Under the pieces are notes generated by a model that saw nothing but the letters and a program-made list of their open reading frames with translations, was not told the DNA's origin and ran no database searches. The position numbers and the translations under genes are program-made. Shown here in pieces: positions 18,160-26,385 of a DNA stretch of 64,000 bases. This DNA is from Dethiobacter alkaliphilus AHT 1 (GTDB taxonomy: Bacteria > Bacillota > Dethiobacteria > Dethiobacterales > Dethiobacteraceae), in assembly GCF_000174415.1 (NCBI RefSeq), contig NZ_ACJM01000001.1:1-64000 (forward strand). The letters run 5' to 3'. Positions within the stretch are counted from its first letter, which is position 1. Each line of letters begins with the position of its first letter.

Positions 18160-18188
18160 TTGACATGGATATTTTCAGGTGTTATAAT
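18160..18188 (+). promoter_or_regulatory. Sigma-A promoter of rnpB
   Basis: TTGACA at 18160-18165, 17-base spacer, TATAAT at 18183-18188, about 25 bases upstream of the RNA 5' end. Confidence 0.88.
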
Positions 18189-18212
18189 AATAGTCCTGAA
18201 GACAAAAGAATA

Positions 18213-18561
<349 letters not shown>

Positions 18562-18571
18562 TAGAAATCCC

Positions 18572-18602
18572 AAAACACCGCGCATAAGCGCGGTGTTTTT
18601 TT
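18572..18602 (+). terminator. Terminator of rnpB
   Basis: AAAACACCGCGC ATAA GCGCGGTGTTTT with further T residues. Confidence 0.92.
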
Positions 18603-18609
18603 GTGCCGG

Positions 18610-18699
18610 TAGGAACGCTTCGCAATTTGCAAAGCTGCTAAGGAAACCGGTATCGAAAAGCACGCGTTGAGGAAACTGAATAAGCGTGCTTTTCTTATT
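18610..18699 (+). repeat. Dispersed two-hairpin intergenic repeat, copy D
   Basis: TAGGAACGCTTCGCAATTTGC, GCTGCTAAGGAAACCGGTATCGAAAAG, then stem CACGC/GCGTG around GTTGAGGAAACTGAATAA and CTTTTCTTATT. The second stem is CACGC/GCGTG, where copies B and C have GCGCGC-type pairs, so paired positions have changed together. Confidence 0.75.
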
Positions 18700-18778
18700 A
18701 TGGGGCTACAATGCAAATCCATAAGCCGAGCAAGTCGAGCTAATAGAACGAGTTTTAGTTGTAACTCTATTCAAAAAT

Positions 18779-19984
18779 TCAGATTTTAAATTTGACAATA
18801 AATGTGGTTCCGTTTTTGCTGGTTTGACAATCAATTACGGCATCATGTTTTCTGGCGATGGTTTGGCAAACAGGCAGGCCAAGCCCTGTTCCCGACTCTT
18901 TTGTAGTAAAGAAGGGCTTAGAGATTTTTTCCATATTTTGTGGCGGAATGCCTTTCCCCTGATCTGCAACAGATAAGATCACTTCGCTTCCGGTGGTATA
19001 GGTGCTGATTGTCAGCACACCCCCATCGTCCATTGCTTCAAGGCCGTTGTGTACTAAGTTTAACAAAAGTTGAGTTATCAATTTAGCATCTAATTTGAGC
19101 AAGGGTAAAAGATCTAATTCTGTTTTTAAGGTAACATCAGACATAATGCATCTGGCTTCCATCAGTGGAAACTGAGAGGTTATAATGGTGTTTAGGTTGC
19201 AATCCTTTAATTCACTGGTCTTAGTTTGTGCGATGGATAGAAATTCGGTAATGATATCGTTAGCACGGTCTAGCTCATCTATCATGATTTCGAAGATGGC
19301 ATTTGTGTCTGTAGTGGTCTGATTATTAAGAAGCAGTTGCAGATAGCCACGGACGGTGGTCATGGGGTTTCTGATTTCGTGTCCGATACTGCCGGCCAAC
19401 TCGCCCATCAGATCCAAGCGGCTCAAGCGGGCAAATTGTGATTGCATCTCTAAGAGCGCTTCTGTCCTTTCTCTGACAATGTCCTCCAGGTTTTTGTTTT
19501 TTTCCTGCAGCTCATGATTTTTATTTTCCAGGGGGGTAATATCTTTAGTTGTGCATATGGCTCCGATAATTTTTCCTTCCCTGTTTAGCAAAGGACGGCT
19601 GCTGGCCTGGATGTGTTTGGTAACACCATCGGGCCAACGAATCATAAACTCCATATCATCAACATTTTCCCCTTTCCAGGCGGCTCTCTGCAGTGGCATT
19701 TGCTCTGCTACCAGCAGTTTATTATTTTGGTAAGCGCCAACGGGAGGGTGTTTAGGATTGGCAAATGACGTGGAGTGCCATCCGGGAATGCGAAATATCT
19801 CTGCCGATGCGGGGTTATGGATGATTTCCTGGCAGCTGGAATCTGTTGCTACAGCAATACCAATGGGAATCATAGCAAAGATAGAACGTTCCCGTTCCTG
19901 TTCATTTTTCAGATCCTCCAGGAGTTTCTCGCTTTTTCTGCCAAGTTCTAGCTTGTCAATGATGTTGCCTTCTATCGGTCTCAC
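18779..19984 (-). CDS. PAS-domain sensor histidine kinase, sporulation-kinase type
   Basis: Cytosolic histidine kinase of 401 residues, no membrane segment. A PAS domain spans about 37-155, then a short coiled coil, then the dimerisation/phospho-acceptor domain with H202 in SIGHEIRNPMTTVRGYLQLL, then HATPase_c with NLVHNGLEAM, DQGKGIP and GTGLGLPVC. The HEIRNPMT box is that of the KinA/KinB-like kinases feeding the Spo0F/Spo0A system. No response regulator gene is adjacent, which suits such an orphan role (inference). GTG start at 19984 with a poor ribosome site; an ATG at codon 38 would cut into the PAS domain. Confidence 0.88.
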   Translation of the reverse strand: MRPIEGNIIDKLELGRKSEKLLEDLKNEQERERSIFAMIPIGIAVATDSSCQEIIHNPASAEIFRIPGWHSTSFANPKHPPVGAYQNNKLLVAEQMPLQRAAWKGENVDDMEFMIRWPDGVTKHIQASSRPLLNREGKIIGAICTTKDITPLENKNHELQEKNKNLEDIVRERTEALLEMQSQFARLSRLDLMGELAGSIGHEIRNPMTTVRGYLQLLLNNQTTTDTNAIFEIMIDELDRANDIITEFLSIAQTKTSELKDCNLNTIITSQFPLMEARCIMSDVTLKTELDLLPLLKLDAKLITQLLLNLVHNGLEAMDDGGVLTISTYTTGSEVILSVADQGKGIPPQNMEKISKPFFTTKESGTGLGLPVCQTIARKHDAVIDCQTSKNGTTFIVKFKI

Positions 19985-20177
19985 CTCTGTAATTTTTTAA
20001 GGAAATGCTTAAGATTATTGTTTATTCTATTTTATTCCAGCAATTCCTTTTTATTAGATAATATTACCTGGCGGGTTGGTTGATATTGCCAGTGATATTT
20101 AAAACATTAATTATACCATAATAATGGGTGTATGATAAAGAGTTTTCTGAAAGTTTTAATTTTTCTGTTCTAAGGTC

Positions 20178-20206
20178 TTGAATAAAGTTAACTCTTATCG
20201 TATAAT
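20178..20206 (+). promoter_or_regulatory. Sigma-A promoter of the MpsC-family gene
   Basis: TTGAAT at 20178-20183, 17-base spacer and TATAAT at 20201-20206, 27 bases before the start codon. Confidence 0.75.
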
Positions 20207-20232
20207 AAACAATAAAAATTGAGGTAATGGAT

Positions 20233-20583
20233 GTGGCATATTCCAAAGGTCAAATGGAAGATGAAATTACAAAGGCAATGATTCACTGGGAACGGGAGTA
20301 CAAGGGACGGGGTCCAACGGAAGCGAAAACTGATATTCTCCGTAATATGGTAATTGTCCAGTTAAGAGGAATTCTGACACCGGCTGAATGTCACCTGGCA
20401 CAAAATAAGGACGGGATGGTGCTAATCAAAAAGTTGCGACAGCAATTAGTTGAGCAGGGGCGTCCCCAACTTGAAGAAATTGTAAAAAAGGTGACATCTG
20501 CCAATGTAATTAGTTTGCATACAGACATCAGCACAAAGACGGGAGAACGCCTTTTTGTGTTTATGCTGGATAAAGAAATATAG
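20233..20583 (+). CDS. DUF2294 / MpsC-family protein
   Basis: Soluble protein of 116 residues with the DUF2294 (MpsC-like) domain spanning nearly the whole length, including the conserved GRGP segment, a RNMVIVQLRGILTPAE-like stretch and HTDISTKTGE. The family name comes from association with Na+-translocating, membrane-potential-generating systems, but the molecular role is unclear. The GTG at 20233 is preferred over the ATG at 20227, because the ribosome site GAGGT (20221-20225) sits 7 bases from the GTG and only 1 from the ATG. It has its own promoter and is followed by an attenuator-like element. Confidence 0.8.
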   Translation: MAYSKGQMEDEITKAMIHWEREYKGRGPTEAKTDILRNMVIVQLRGILTPAECHLAQNKDGMVLIKKLRQQLVEQGRPQLEEIVKKVTSANVISLHTDISTKTGERLFVFMLDKEI

Positions 20584-20584
20584 C

Positions 20585-20665
20585 GTTGGAAGTTAGCTTA
20601 AGGGTAGTTTTTACCGTTAAATAAAGTCCGACACCAAGCCTTATTTGGTGCTGGGCTTTTTTATA
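20585..20665 (+). promoter_or_regulatory. Candidate riboswitch-like attenuator, copy 1
   Basis: GTTGGA (20585-20590) can pair with TCCGAC (20627-20632) across AG/AG internal loops and a TTA/TAA extension, enclosing AAGGGTA...TACC and GTTA. Alternatively AAGTCCGACACCAA pairs with TTGGTGCTGGGCTT (ending about 20660) to form a terminator with T6. The two folds share TCCGAC and are mutually exclusive. Copies 2 (26282) and 3 (28737) have the same plan. It sits 33 bases upstream of the 2-oxoacid oxidoreductase locus. Confidence 0.6.
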
Positions 20666-20697
20666 TACAAAAAAAGAGAAAAAAGCTGGAGGGATGA

Positions 20698-21285
20698 GTG
20701 TTGTTAGAAAGTAAATACCAAGTACTTACAGGTCCGGAGGGTTATCTGCCGCCCGCTGCCGCTTCCAAGGGCGTCACACTGCCGGACGAGGGGCTGGCCC
20801 TGGTGGAGGGCACAATCGTGCCGGAAAAGGACGCTATTGAGAAAATTGCTGAAAAGATTCTCCAGGCAAAAAATCCTTTCTTTTTTCCCGGACCGCTGCT
20901 GTTATGGGACTGGAAAGAGGGGGTAGCCCAAAAGGCTGCTTTGGTGAAAAAGCTGGCGGAAGTGGCGGGGATTAAGATTATACCCATGCCTGATTACCGT
21001 CCCAAATATCCGATGATTAACCCGGATATAGAGATTAATCCCAATCACCCTAACCTGACTATCTGGCATAATAAAATTGATCTTTGCTTGTTTATTGGGG
21101 TTCACTGCCATTATGCCAATGTGGCTTTAAAGATTATTCGCGGTGGAACTGATTGTTACACCATTGCTTTGTGTGGTGAGGCCGGTCATGAAGATGCCAT
21201 GATTTCTTTGCGCGATGTTGGGCTGGCTCAGCTGGAAGCTTTGATCGAAGCTGTTACTCGCCTGAAAGGAGTTGCTAATTCATGA
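20698..21285 (+). CDS. CODH/ACS epsilon-subunit-like protein (CdhB family)
   Basis: Protein of 195 residues resembling the epsilon subunit of archaeal CO dehydrogenase/acetyl-CoA synthase, which has a DHS-like nucleotide-binding fold. Supporting segments are AKNPFFFPGPLLLWDW near residue 60, and DLCLFIGVHCHYANVALK near 125-142, which corresponds to the DLVLFVGVHYYY-type motif of CdhB. The stop overlaps the next gene's ATG (ATGA), so it is part of the oxidoreductase operon. No CODH catalytic subunit is nearby; it may serve the 2-oxoacid oxidoreductase instead (inference). Start is GTG 20698 or TTG 20701, both after GGAGGG. Confidence 0.72.
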   Translation: MLLESKYQVLTGPEGYLPPAAASKGVTLPDEGLALVEGTIVPEKDAIEKIAEKILQAKNPFFFPGPLLLWDWKEGVAQKAALVKKLAEVAGIKIIPMPDYRPKYPMINPDIEINPNHPNLTIWHNKIDLCLFIGVHCHYANVALKIIRGGTDCYTIALCGEAGHEDAMISLRDVGLAQLEALIEAVTRLKGVANS

Positions 21286-22427
21286 TTGAGCAAAAGGTAG
21301 TAGCGCCGGAGCAGCTTTTTTCTGAGGCTGAGCGTGAAGAGCAATTTATTACAGGCAGTGAAGCAGTGAGGGAAGCGATAAAAAGGGCTAATGTGGATAT
21401 GGCCATCTCTTATCCCATTACACCGCAGTCTGAAAGCATGCATCTGGTGGGCGATATCTTTGCCGAAGGATATATTAAGGAATATTTTCGTGGTGAAAAC
21501 GAATTTGCTGTTATGTCTTCCGTTTCCGGTGCTGCCATGGCCGGTGTGCGTGTGTTTACAGCTACCGGGGGGCCGGGAACACTTCGTGCTTTCGAAACAT
21601 TTCCCACCTGGTCCGGTGCACGGTTGCCAATAGTCTGTGCATTTCTGACCCGGGGTCTTAATTCTCCTTTGACCATTCAGCCTGATACGCTGGAGATGGC
21701 TTATATGTTGGATACCGGCATTCTTATGCTACATGCCGAGAATGCTCAGGACTTATACGACATGCTTTTAAAGGCCTTTATTATTGCCGAGCAGCCCGAG
21801 GTGCATATTCCTGTAGGGGTGTTTGCCGACGGTTTCTTTGTGACCCATACCCGCGACAATGTAAAAATTGCTGCGGAAGATATTAAACTGCCTCCTTATG
21901 ATCCCAATATGTCTCCGGTTCCGGCCATGGATATGGAGACCGTCCCGGTCCGTCAGATGCGTGATCCCTTCGTAATGAAGAGTAACTTTATCAGCTACGC
22001 CGCTCATGCTTCCTGGCAGCAGGAAGTCCTGGCTGCCGGTGAAAGATCCCGTAAACATATTGACCGGCTGCTTGGCGGCCTGATTGAAGTGGAAAACGAA
22101 GATGCCGATATCCTGATTATGGCTTCAGGAACAGCAGTTTCTCAGAGCAGAGAAGCGATTGCACTGGCTCAGGCAGAGGGGCTGAACGTGGGGCTGGTTA
22201 AAATCAAGAGCCTTCGTCCCTTCCCGGCGGAGCAATTAAGAAGACTGGCAGCTGGAGCCAAAGCCATTATCGTTCCCGAGTTTAACCGGGTAGGCTGGCT
22301 CAGCCGTGAAGTTATGACAGCAGTGGAGGACACCACCAAGGTAGTAGGTGCTCCCAGAGTGTTCGGCGGCATGACCATGCCACCACAACTGATACTGGAG
22401 GAAATCAGGAGGTGCGCCAGTGAGTAA
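21282..22427 (+). CDS. 2-oxoacid:ferredoxin oxidoreductase, alpha subunit (first copy)
   Basis: Alpha subunit of 381 residues of a pyruvate:ferredoxin-type oxidoreductase (OFOR), which converts 2-oxoacid plus CoA to acyl-CoA, CO2 and reduced ferredoxin, or runs in reverse as a carboxylating synthase. Domain I (about 20-250) has TGSEAVREAIKRANVDMAISYPITPQ-like features: the YPITPQSE motif, GENEFAVMS, and TATGGPGTL. Domain II (about 265-375) has the transketolase C-terminal fold with GLVKIKSLRPFP. The substrate is uncertain; resemblance is closest to pyruvate or phenylglyoxylate-type enzymes. It overlaps the beta gene by 8 bases. AAAGGAG precedes the ATG. Confidence 0.9.
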   Translation: MIEQKVVAPEQLFSEAEREEQFITGSEAVREAIKRANVDMAISYPITPQSESMHLVGDIFAEGYIKEYFRGENEFAVMSSVSGAAMAGVRVFTATGGPGTLRAFETFPTWSGARLPIVCAFLTRGLNSPLTIQPDTLEMAYMLDTGILMLHAENAQDLYDMLLKAFIIAEQPEVHIPVGVFADGFFVTHTRDNVKIAAEDIKLPPYDPNMSPVPAMDMETVPVRQMRDPFVMKSNFISYAAHASWQQEVLAAGERSRKHIDRLLGGLIEVENEDADILIMASGTAVSQSREAIALAQAEGLNVGLVKIKSLRPFPAEQLRRLAAGAKAIIVPEFNRVGWLSREVMTAVEDTTKVVGAPRVFGGMTMPPQLILEEIRRCASE

Positions 22428-23283
22428 AAACATTTTTCGTATTTCTCCCGGCTTTGAAGATATTATGCCGGATGAATATAAGGAACTGGTGGAATCGGGC
22501 CCGTACGGTAAAGATTTGGGTGTTTCGGACATGGGCACATTTAAGGAACTGCTTGAGGAACATCCCCTTTGTGCAGGCTGCGGCCTGGCATTGTCGCTGC
22601 GCTTAATACTTGCTTCTTTGCCAAATCCTGAGGATACCGTCATTGTGGGATCCACCGGCTGCAGTGCTCTGGCCTTTCCGCAGGTGGCCGTGCATAATAT
22701 TCACTCCTTGTTTGGTAACCAAAACGCGGTAGCTTCCGGTTTAAAACGTGCCCTTAAGCTTAGATTTCCCGACAAAGTCAAGGATGTGGTTGTGATTGCC
22801 GGTGACGGTGCAACAGCGGATATCGGGCTGGATATGGTAATGCAGTCTTGGTTCCGTTCTGAAAGCATCACCACCATCATGCTTGATAACGAAGCCTATG
22901 CCAACACCGGCGGCCAGGAAAGCGGCATGACCCAACAAGGTGCAGTAATGAACATGGCCCCCAAGGGTAAGAATTTCCCCAAGATTTCCTTGCCGGAAAT
23001 AGCGCGCGAAGCCGGTTGCTCCTATGTGGCTTCCATTTCGCCGGCGCAGCCCAAGCGATTGGAAAAAATGGTCCGGCGGGCGATTTTAACAGCCCGTGAA
23101 GTAGGGCCCTCCTATGTGCAGATTTTTTCTCCCTGCCCTACCAATTACAAGTTTAAGCCGCAGGAAACTGTTTCCAGGATTAAACAGCATCAGAAGGAAG
23201 GCCATTATCAAACAAAGGAATATATAAACACCGCAGCACAGGAATACCTGGCAAGTATTGAGGAGGGCAAAAAGAATGAGTAA
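22420..23283 (+). CDS. 2-oxoacid:ferredoxin oxidoreductase, beta subunit (first copy)
   Basis: Thiamine-diphosphate-binding beta subunit, 287 residues. The ThDP/Mg2+ motif is GDGATADIGLD (from residue 128) with the distal NEAYANTGGQ (about 157-166). Cysteines C51, C54 (HPLCAGCG) and C81 (STGCSA) fit the proximal [4Fe-4S] cluster set of OFOR beta subunits, with a further Cys near 224 (FSPCPTN). GTG start at 22420 inside the alpha gene end. It overlaps the gamma gene by 8 bases, so alpha, beta and gamma are translationally coupled. Confidence 0.92.
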   Translation: MSKNIFRISPGFEDIMPDEYKELVESGPYGKDLGVSDMGTFKELLEEHPLCAGCGLALSLRLILASLPNPEDTVIVGSTGCSALAFPQVAVHNIHSLFGNQNAVASGLKRALKLRFPDKVKDVVVIAGDGATADIGLDMVMQSWFRSESITTIMLDNEAYANTGGQESGMTQQGAVMNMAPKGKNFPKISLPEIAREAGCSYVASISPAQPKRLEKMVRRAILTAREVGPSYVQIFSPCPTNYKFKPQETVSRIKQHQKEGHYQTKEYINTAAQEYLASIEEGKKNE

Positions 23284-23941
23284 TAAACATAGTATTCGTA
23301 TGTCTGGCCTTGGTGGTCAAGGAGTTGTTACCGCTGCCCACATTTTAGGTAATGCTGCCACCAAGGATGGTCTGGTTAGTACTGTAAACCCCTTCTTTGG
23401 AGCAGAAAAAAGGCTGGCACCTGCAGAGAGTTATGTCCGCATTGATTCGGAAAGTATTCATGAGCGTGGAGAGGTGCTTTACCCGGATATTATTATGATC
23501 TTTCACCCCCACGTAATCACCATGGGCAAATGCTATACCATGCCGTTCTTTGACGGTTTGCAGGAAAACGGTATAATTTTGGCTAATTCAGAAGAATTCC
23601 CACAGCTTAGTGAGGACGAACTGCAGAAGTTAGCCCAATTAAACGCTAAACTCTATTATTTTTCCGCTACCCAGGTGGCGCTGGATGTGGGTGGTACAGA
23701 GTTAGCTACAAACATGGCCATGCTGGGGGGACTGCTTGGTGTAAAGCAGCTTGTCTCAAGCGAATCTCTCAAAGATGCTCTGACGGAAAGGTTCGGCGGC
23801 GGTAAGTTTGTAGCTTCCGGGACCACAGCCGCTCTTGATGATGCTCTAAAGGGCAAATATGAAAAAATCACACAGTTAATTGATCAAAATATGGAAGTTA
23901 TGGAAGCGGCCAAATCCGCTGTAAAAGAGTTTGTTATTTAG
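23276..23941 (+). CDS. 2-oxoacid:ferredoxin oxidoreductase, gamma subunit
   Basis: Gamma subunit of 221 residues with the CoA-proximal domain of OFOR. It begins with the diagnostic SGLGGQGVVTAAHIL motif, followed by NPFFGAEKRLAPAESYVR and a helical C-terminal part. The ATG at 23276 follows GAGGAGGG and lies inside the end of the beta gene; an in-frame TTG at 23258 is less likely. Only one gamma gene is present for two alpha/beta pairs, so both enzymes may share it, as described for archaeal POR/VOR (inference). Confidence 0.9.
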   Translation: MSNKHSIRMSGLGGQGVVTAAHILGNAATKDGLVSTVNPFFGAEKRLAPAESYVRIDSESIHERGEVLYPDIIMIFHPHVITMGKCYTMPFFDGLQENGIILANSEEFPQLSEDELQKLAQLNAKLYYFSATQVALDVGGTELATNMAMLGGLLGVKQLVSSESLKDALTERFGGGKFVASGTTAALDDALKGKYEKITQLIDQNMEVMEAAKSAVKEFVI

Positions 23942-23956
23942 AAGGAGGAGAGTTCT

Positions 23957-24148
23957 ATGTATGTAGCTGCCAGGGTTGATAATGATAAATGCAGCGGATG
24001 TAAGGTGTGCATCTTTACCTGTCCCGACCCCAATGTAATTAAACTAAACAAAGAAGCAAAAATAGTTGCTATAAATGAAGCACGCTGCAAAGGCTGCGGC
24101 CTGTGCGTCGTAGCTTGTCCAAAGAAAGCACTTAATGTTAGTAGCTAG
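23957..24148 (+). CDS. 2-oxoacid:ferredoxin oxidoreductase, delta subunit (2[4Fe-4S] ferredoxin)
   Basis: Ferredoxin-like protein of 63 residues with two complete CxxCxxCxxxCP motifs (CSGCKVCIFTCP and CKGCGLCVVACP), so it holds two [4Fe-4S] clusters and should carry electrons from the beta-subunit cluster to soluble ferredoxin. The first motif is followed by DPNVIKLN rather than the usual EAI. AAGGAGGAG ribosome site. Position between the two alpha/beta pairs supports a shared electron-transfer module. Confidence 0.92.
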   Translation: MYVAARVDNDKCSGCKVCIFTCPDPNVIKLNKEAKIVAINEARCKGCGLCVVACPKKALNVSS

Positions 24149-24165
24149 AAAGCAGGTGATGTGTA

Positions 24166-25330
24166 ATGGACAAAGTACAAAATGCTGTAGACGCCACAGA
24201 GTTATTGTTTGAAGCAGAAAGGTCCTCTGCATTTATCACCGGCAGTGAGGCGGTAATGGAAGCTATTAAAAGAGCCAATGTAGATATGGCCATTGCCTAT
24301 CCCATTACACCTCAGAGTGAAAGCATGCATCTTATTGGTGATCTCTATAAACAAGGCTATCTCAAAGATTACTATCGGGGGGAAAATGAGTTTTGCCGTC
24401 ATGGCTGCTGTCCATGGCGCAGCTCTGGGCGGTGGTCGGGTTTTTACCGCCACCAGTGGTCCCGGTACATTAAGGGCCATGGAAATGTTTCCGGTCTGGG
24501 CCGGTTCACGCCAGCCCATTGTCAGCGCCTTTATGTGTCGGGGAGTGTCTCTACCCCCTTCAATTCAGCCGGAAAACATTGAAATGAGTATGCTGTTGGA
24601 TACCGGCATGCTAATGTTTCATGCCGAGAATGCCCAGGACTTTTTTGACATGCTGCTAAAAGCTTATGTAATTGCGGAAAAACCGGAAGTACACCTGCCC
24701 GTAGGCGTATTTGTAGATGGTTTTTTCGTTACCCATACCCGGGATACTGTACTTCTTCCCCCGGAGGATCTGAAACTTGCATCCTATGATGCTAATAATT
24801 CACCGGTTCCCGTTTTTGATATGGAGACACCGCCCATCAGGATTACCCGTGATCCGCTCTTAAACAAAAGTAATTTTATAAGTTACGCTGCCAATGCCAG
24901 CTGGCATCAGGAAGTGCTGGCTGCGGCAGAAAGAGCACGTAAACATATTCACCAGTACCTGGGCGGGCTTTTAGAAGTGGAGAACCCTGATGCCAAAATC
25001 TTTATAGCCGCCTCCGGCACCGCTGTTTCACAGGGCCGTGAAGCGCTAAAAGATATGCGGGCTGAAGGCTTGGACGTGGGCTTAATCAAAATTAAATCAA
25101 TCCGTCCTTTCCCCACAGAAGAGCTGGCGGAAGTAACAGCAAACGCAGAACTAATCGTTGTTCCAGAATTTAACGCCGGCGGCTGGTTGGCCAGGGAAAT
25201 CAAAGCAACTCTTAATGAAAACCACAGAGTTGTGGCAGGCCCCCGTGTGTTTGGCGGAATGACCATACCAAAAGAACTAATCATCGACGAAGTCCGCAAG
25301 GCTTTGAGAAGCCAAAGCGGCGGCCAATAA
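24166..25330 (+). pseudogene. Second OFOR alpha subunit, interrupted by a +1 frameshift
   Basis: A near-paralogue of the alpha subunit at 21282, split between two frames. The first frame gives codons 1-76 up to YYRGENEF. The match to the first copy then continues with AVMAAVHGAALGGG in the next frame, through to the stop at 25330. The expected reading is GAG TTT GCC, but the DNA has GAGTTTTGCC, one extra T in the T run at 24391-24394 (or an extra G in the GGGGGG at about 24377-24382). All downstream motifs (TATSGPGTL, GLIKIKSIRPFP) are intact. It may be a recent lesion, a sequencing error, or programmed slippage. If restored, the protein would be about 387 residues and pair with the beta copy at 25345. 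Confidence 0.85.
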
Positions 25331-25344
25331 AGGAGGCAGGATAT

Positions 25345-26187
25345 ATGTCTTTGAAAATATTAAAGCCTACCGCCGAATTTGCCCATTTGCTGCCTCAGGA
25401 ATATAAGGATCTGGTTGAAAATGGCCCGTTCTCAGGGGATAAAGGGGTTTCGGACCTGGGAACATTTAAGGAAATCATTGAAGAGCACCCCCATTGTGCC
25501 GGCTGCGGAGTGGCTCTTGGCGTACGTTTGGTGGGCGCTTCCCTGCCTGCACCGGCAGATACGCTGATAATCGGCACTCCCGGATGCTCCTTCTTTGGTC
25601 TGGCCCAGACCGCAGTTAACTACTCCAATACAGCCTTTGGTAACCAAAACGCTGTGGCTTCCGGCTTAAAAAGGATGCTTCAGATTCGCTATCCGGATCA
25701 GCACAAGGATGTGGTGGTTTTGGTAGGTGACGGCGGTATTGCTGACATTGGCCTGGATATGACACTGCACTCCTGGTTGCGCCGGGAAAAGATCACCACC
25801 ATTATGGTGGATAACGAGGTTTATGGTAATACAGGAGGTCAGGAAAGCGGCATGACAAAGGAAGGGGAAGTCTTAAATATGGCTCCCGACGGGAAAAAAT
25901 TCCCCAAAATCCCTGTCTTTGATTTGGCCCGTTCTTCCGGCTGTGCCTATGGAGCCCGGGTCACAGTAGCCAGCCCGAAGAAAATTGGGCAGGTAGTGAA
26001 AAAAGCTATCCTGGTGGCCCGTGAAGTCGGCCCCTCTTATGTACAAATCTATACGCCTTGTCCCACAAACCTGAAGTTTTCTCCGGATCAAACCGTTAAA
26101 GTGGCCAAGGAAGCAGAAGCGGACTATTATTCTTTTGAAGAGTTTATCAGTCCCGAAGCTGAGAAATTTCTTAACAGTATTGAGTAG
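25345..26187 (+). CDS. 2-oxoacid:ferredoxin oxidoreductase, beta subunit (second copy)
   Basis: Second ThDP-binding beta subunit, 280 residues, clearly paralogous to 22420-23283. It has the HPHCAGCG cysteines (C51, C54), GTPGCSFFG, the ThDP motif GDGGIADIGLD and NEVYGNTGGQ. All catalytic features look intact, so selection still appears to act on it even though the alpha gene upstream is frameshifted. Ribosome site AAAGGAGG. The run of paralogous alpha/beta pairs suggests duplication to give a second substrate specificity. Confidence 0.92.
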   Translation: MSLKILKPTAEFAHLLPQEYKDLVENGPFSGDKGVSDLGTFKEIIEEHPHCAGCGVALGVRLVGASLPAPADTLIIGTPGCSFFGLAQTAVNYSNTAFGNQNAVASGLKRMLQIRYPDQHKDVVVLVGDGGIADIGLDMTLHSWLRREKITTIMVDNEVYGNTGGQESGMTKEGEVLNMAPDGKKFPKIPVFDLARSSGCAYGARVTVASPKKIGQVVKKAILVAREVGPSYVQIYTPCPTNLKFSPDQTVKVAKEAEADYYSFEEFISPEAEKFLNSIE

Positions 26188-26281
26188 GCAAATATGCCGC
26201 AGATAAGCTTTATAGGGATACACCTAATTAAATAGTTGCTATGCAATTGGTTAAAAAGGAGTATCCAATAAAATAAAAAAC

Positions 26282-26364
26282 CGGAAGGCATGTGAAGGGT
26301 ATTAATATCAGTTATATGCAGTCCGACGTTGTGTTTAATTACACATGCGTCGGACTTTTTTTTT
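26282..26364 (+). promoter_or_regulatory. Candidate riboswitch-like attenuator, copy 2
   Basis: CGGA (26282-26285) pairs with TCCG (26322-26325), across AG/AG internal loops, with GCATGT (26288-26293) pairing ATATGC (26314-26319). Inside is AAGGGTATTAATATCAGTTA. The alternative fold is a long terminator, AGTCCGACG...CGTCGGACT, plus nine T residues (to about 26364). It lies 22 bases before the DUF1275 gene, whose start codon is behind the terminator. The shared TCCG makes the folds exclusive. Confidence 0.65.
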
Positions 26365-26385
26365 CCAGGAAAGGATGAGCAGAAA

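Noticed and set aside
20698-26187. Oxalate oxidoreductase identity for the OFOR
   Set aside because: The alpha subunits do not show the pattern I associate with the acetogen oxalate oxidoreductase, and they carry the general pyruvate-type YPITPQSE motif, so only the broad 2-oxoacid class is claimed.
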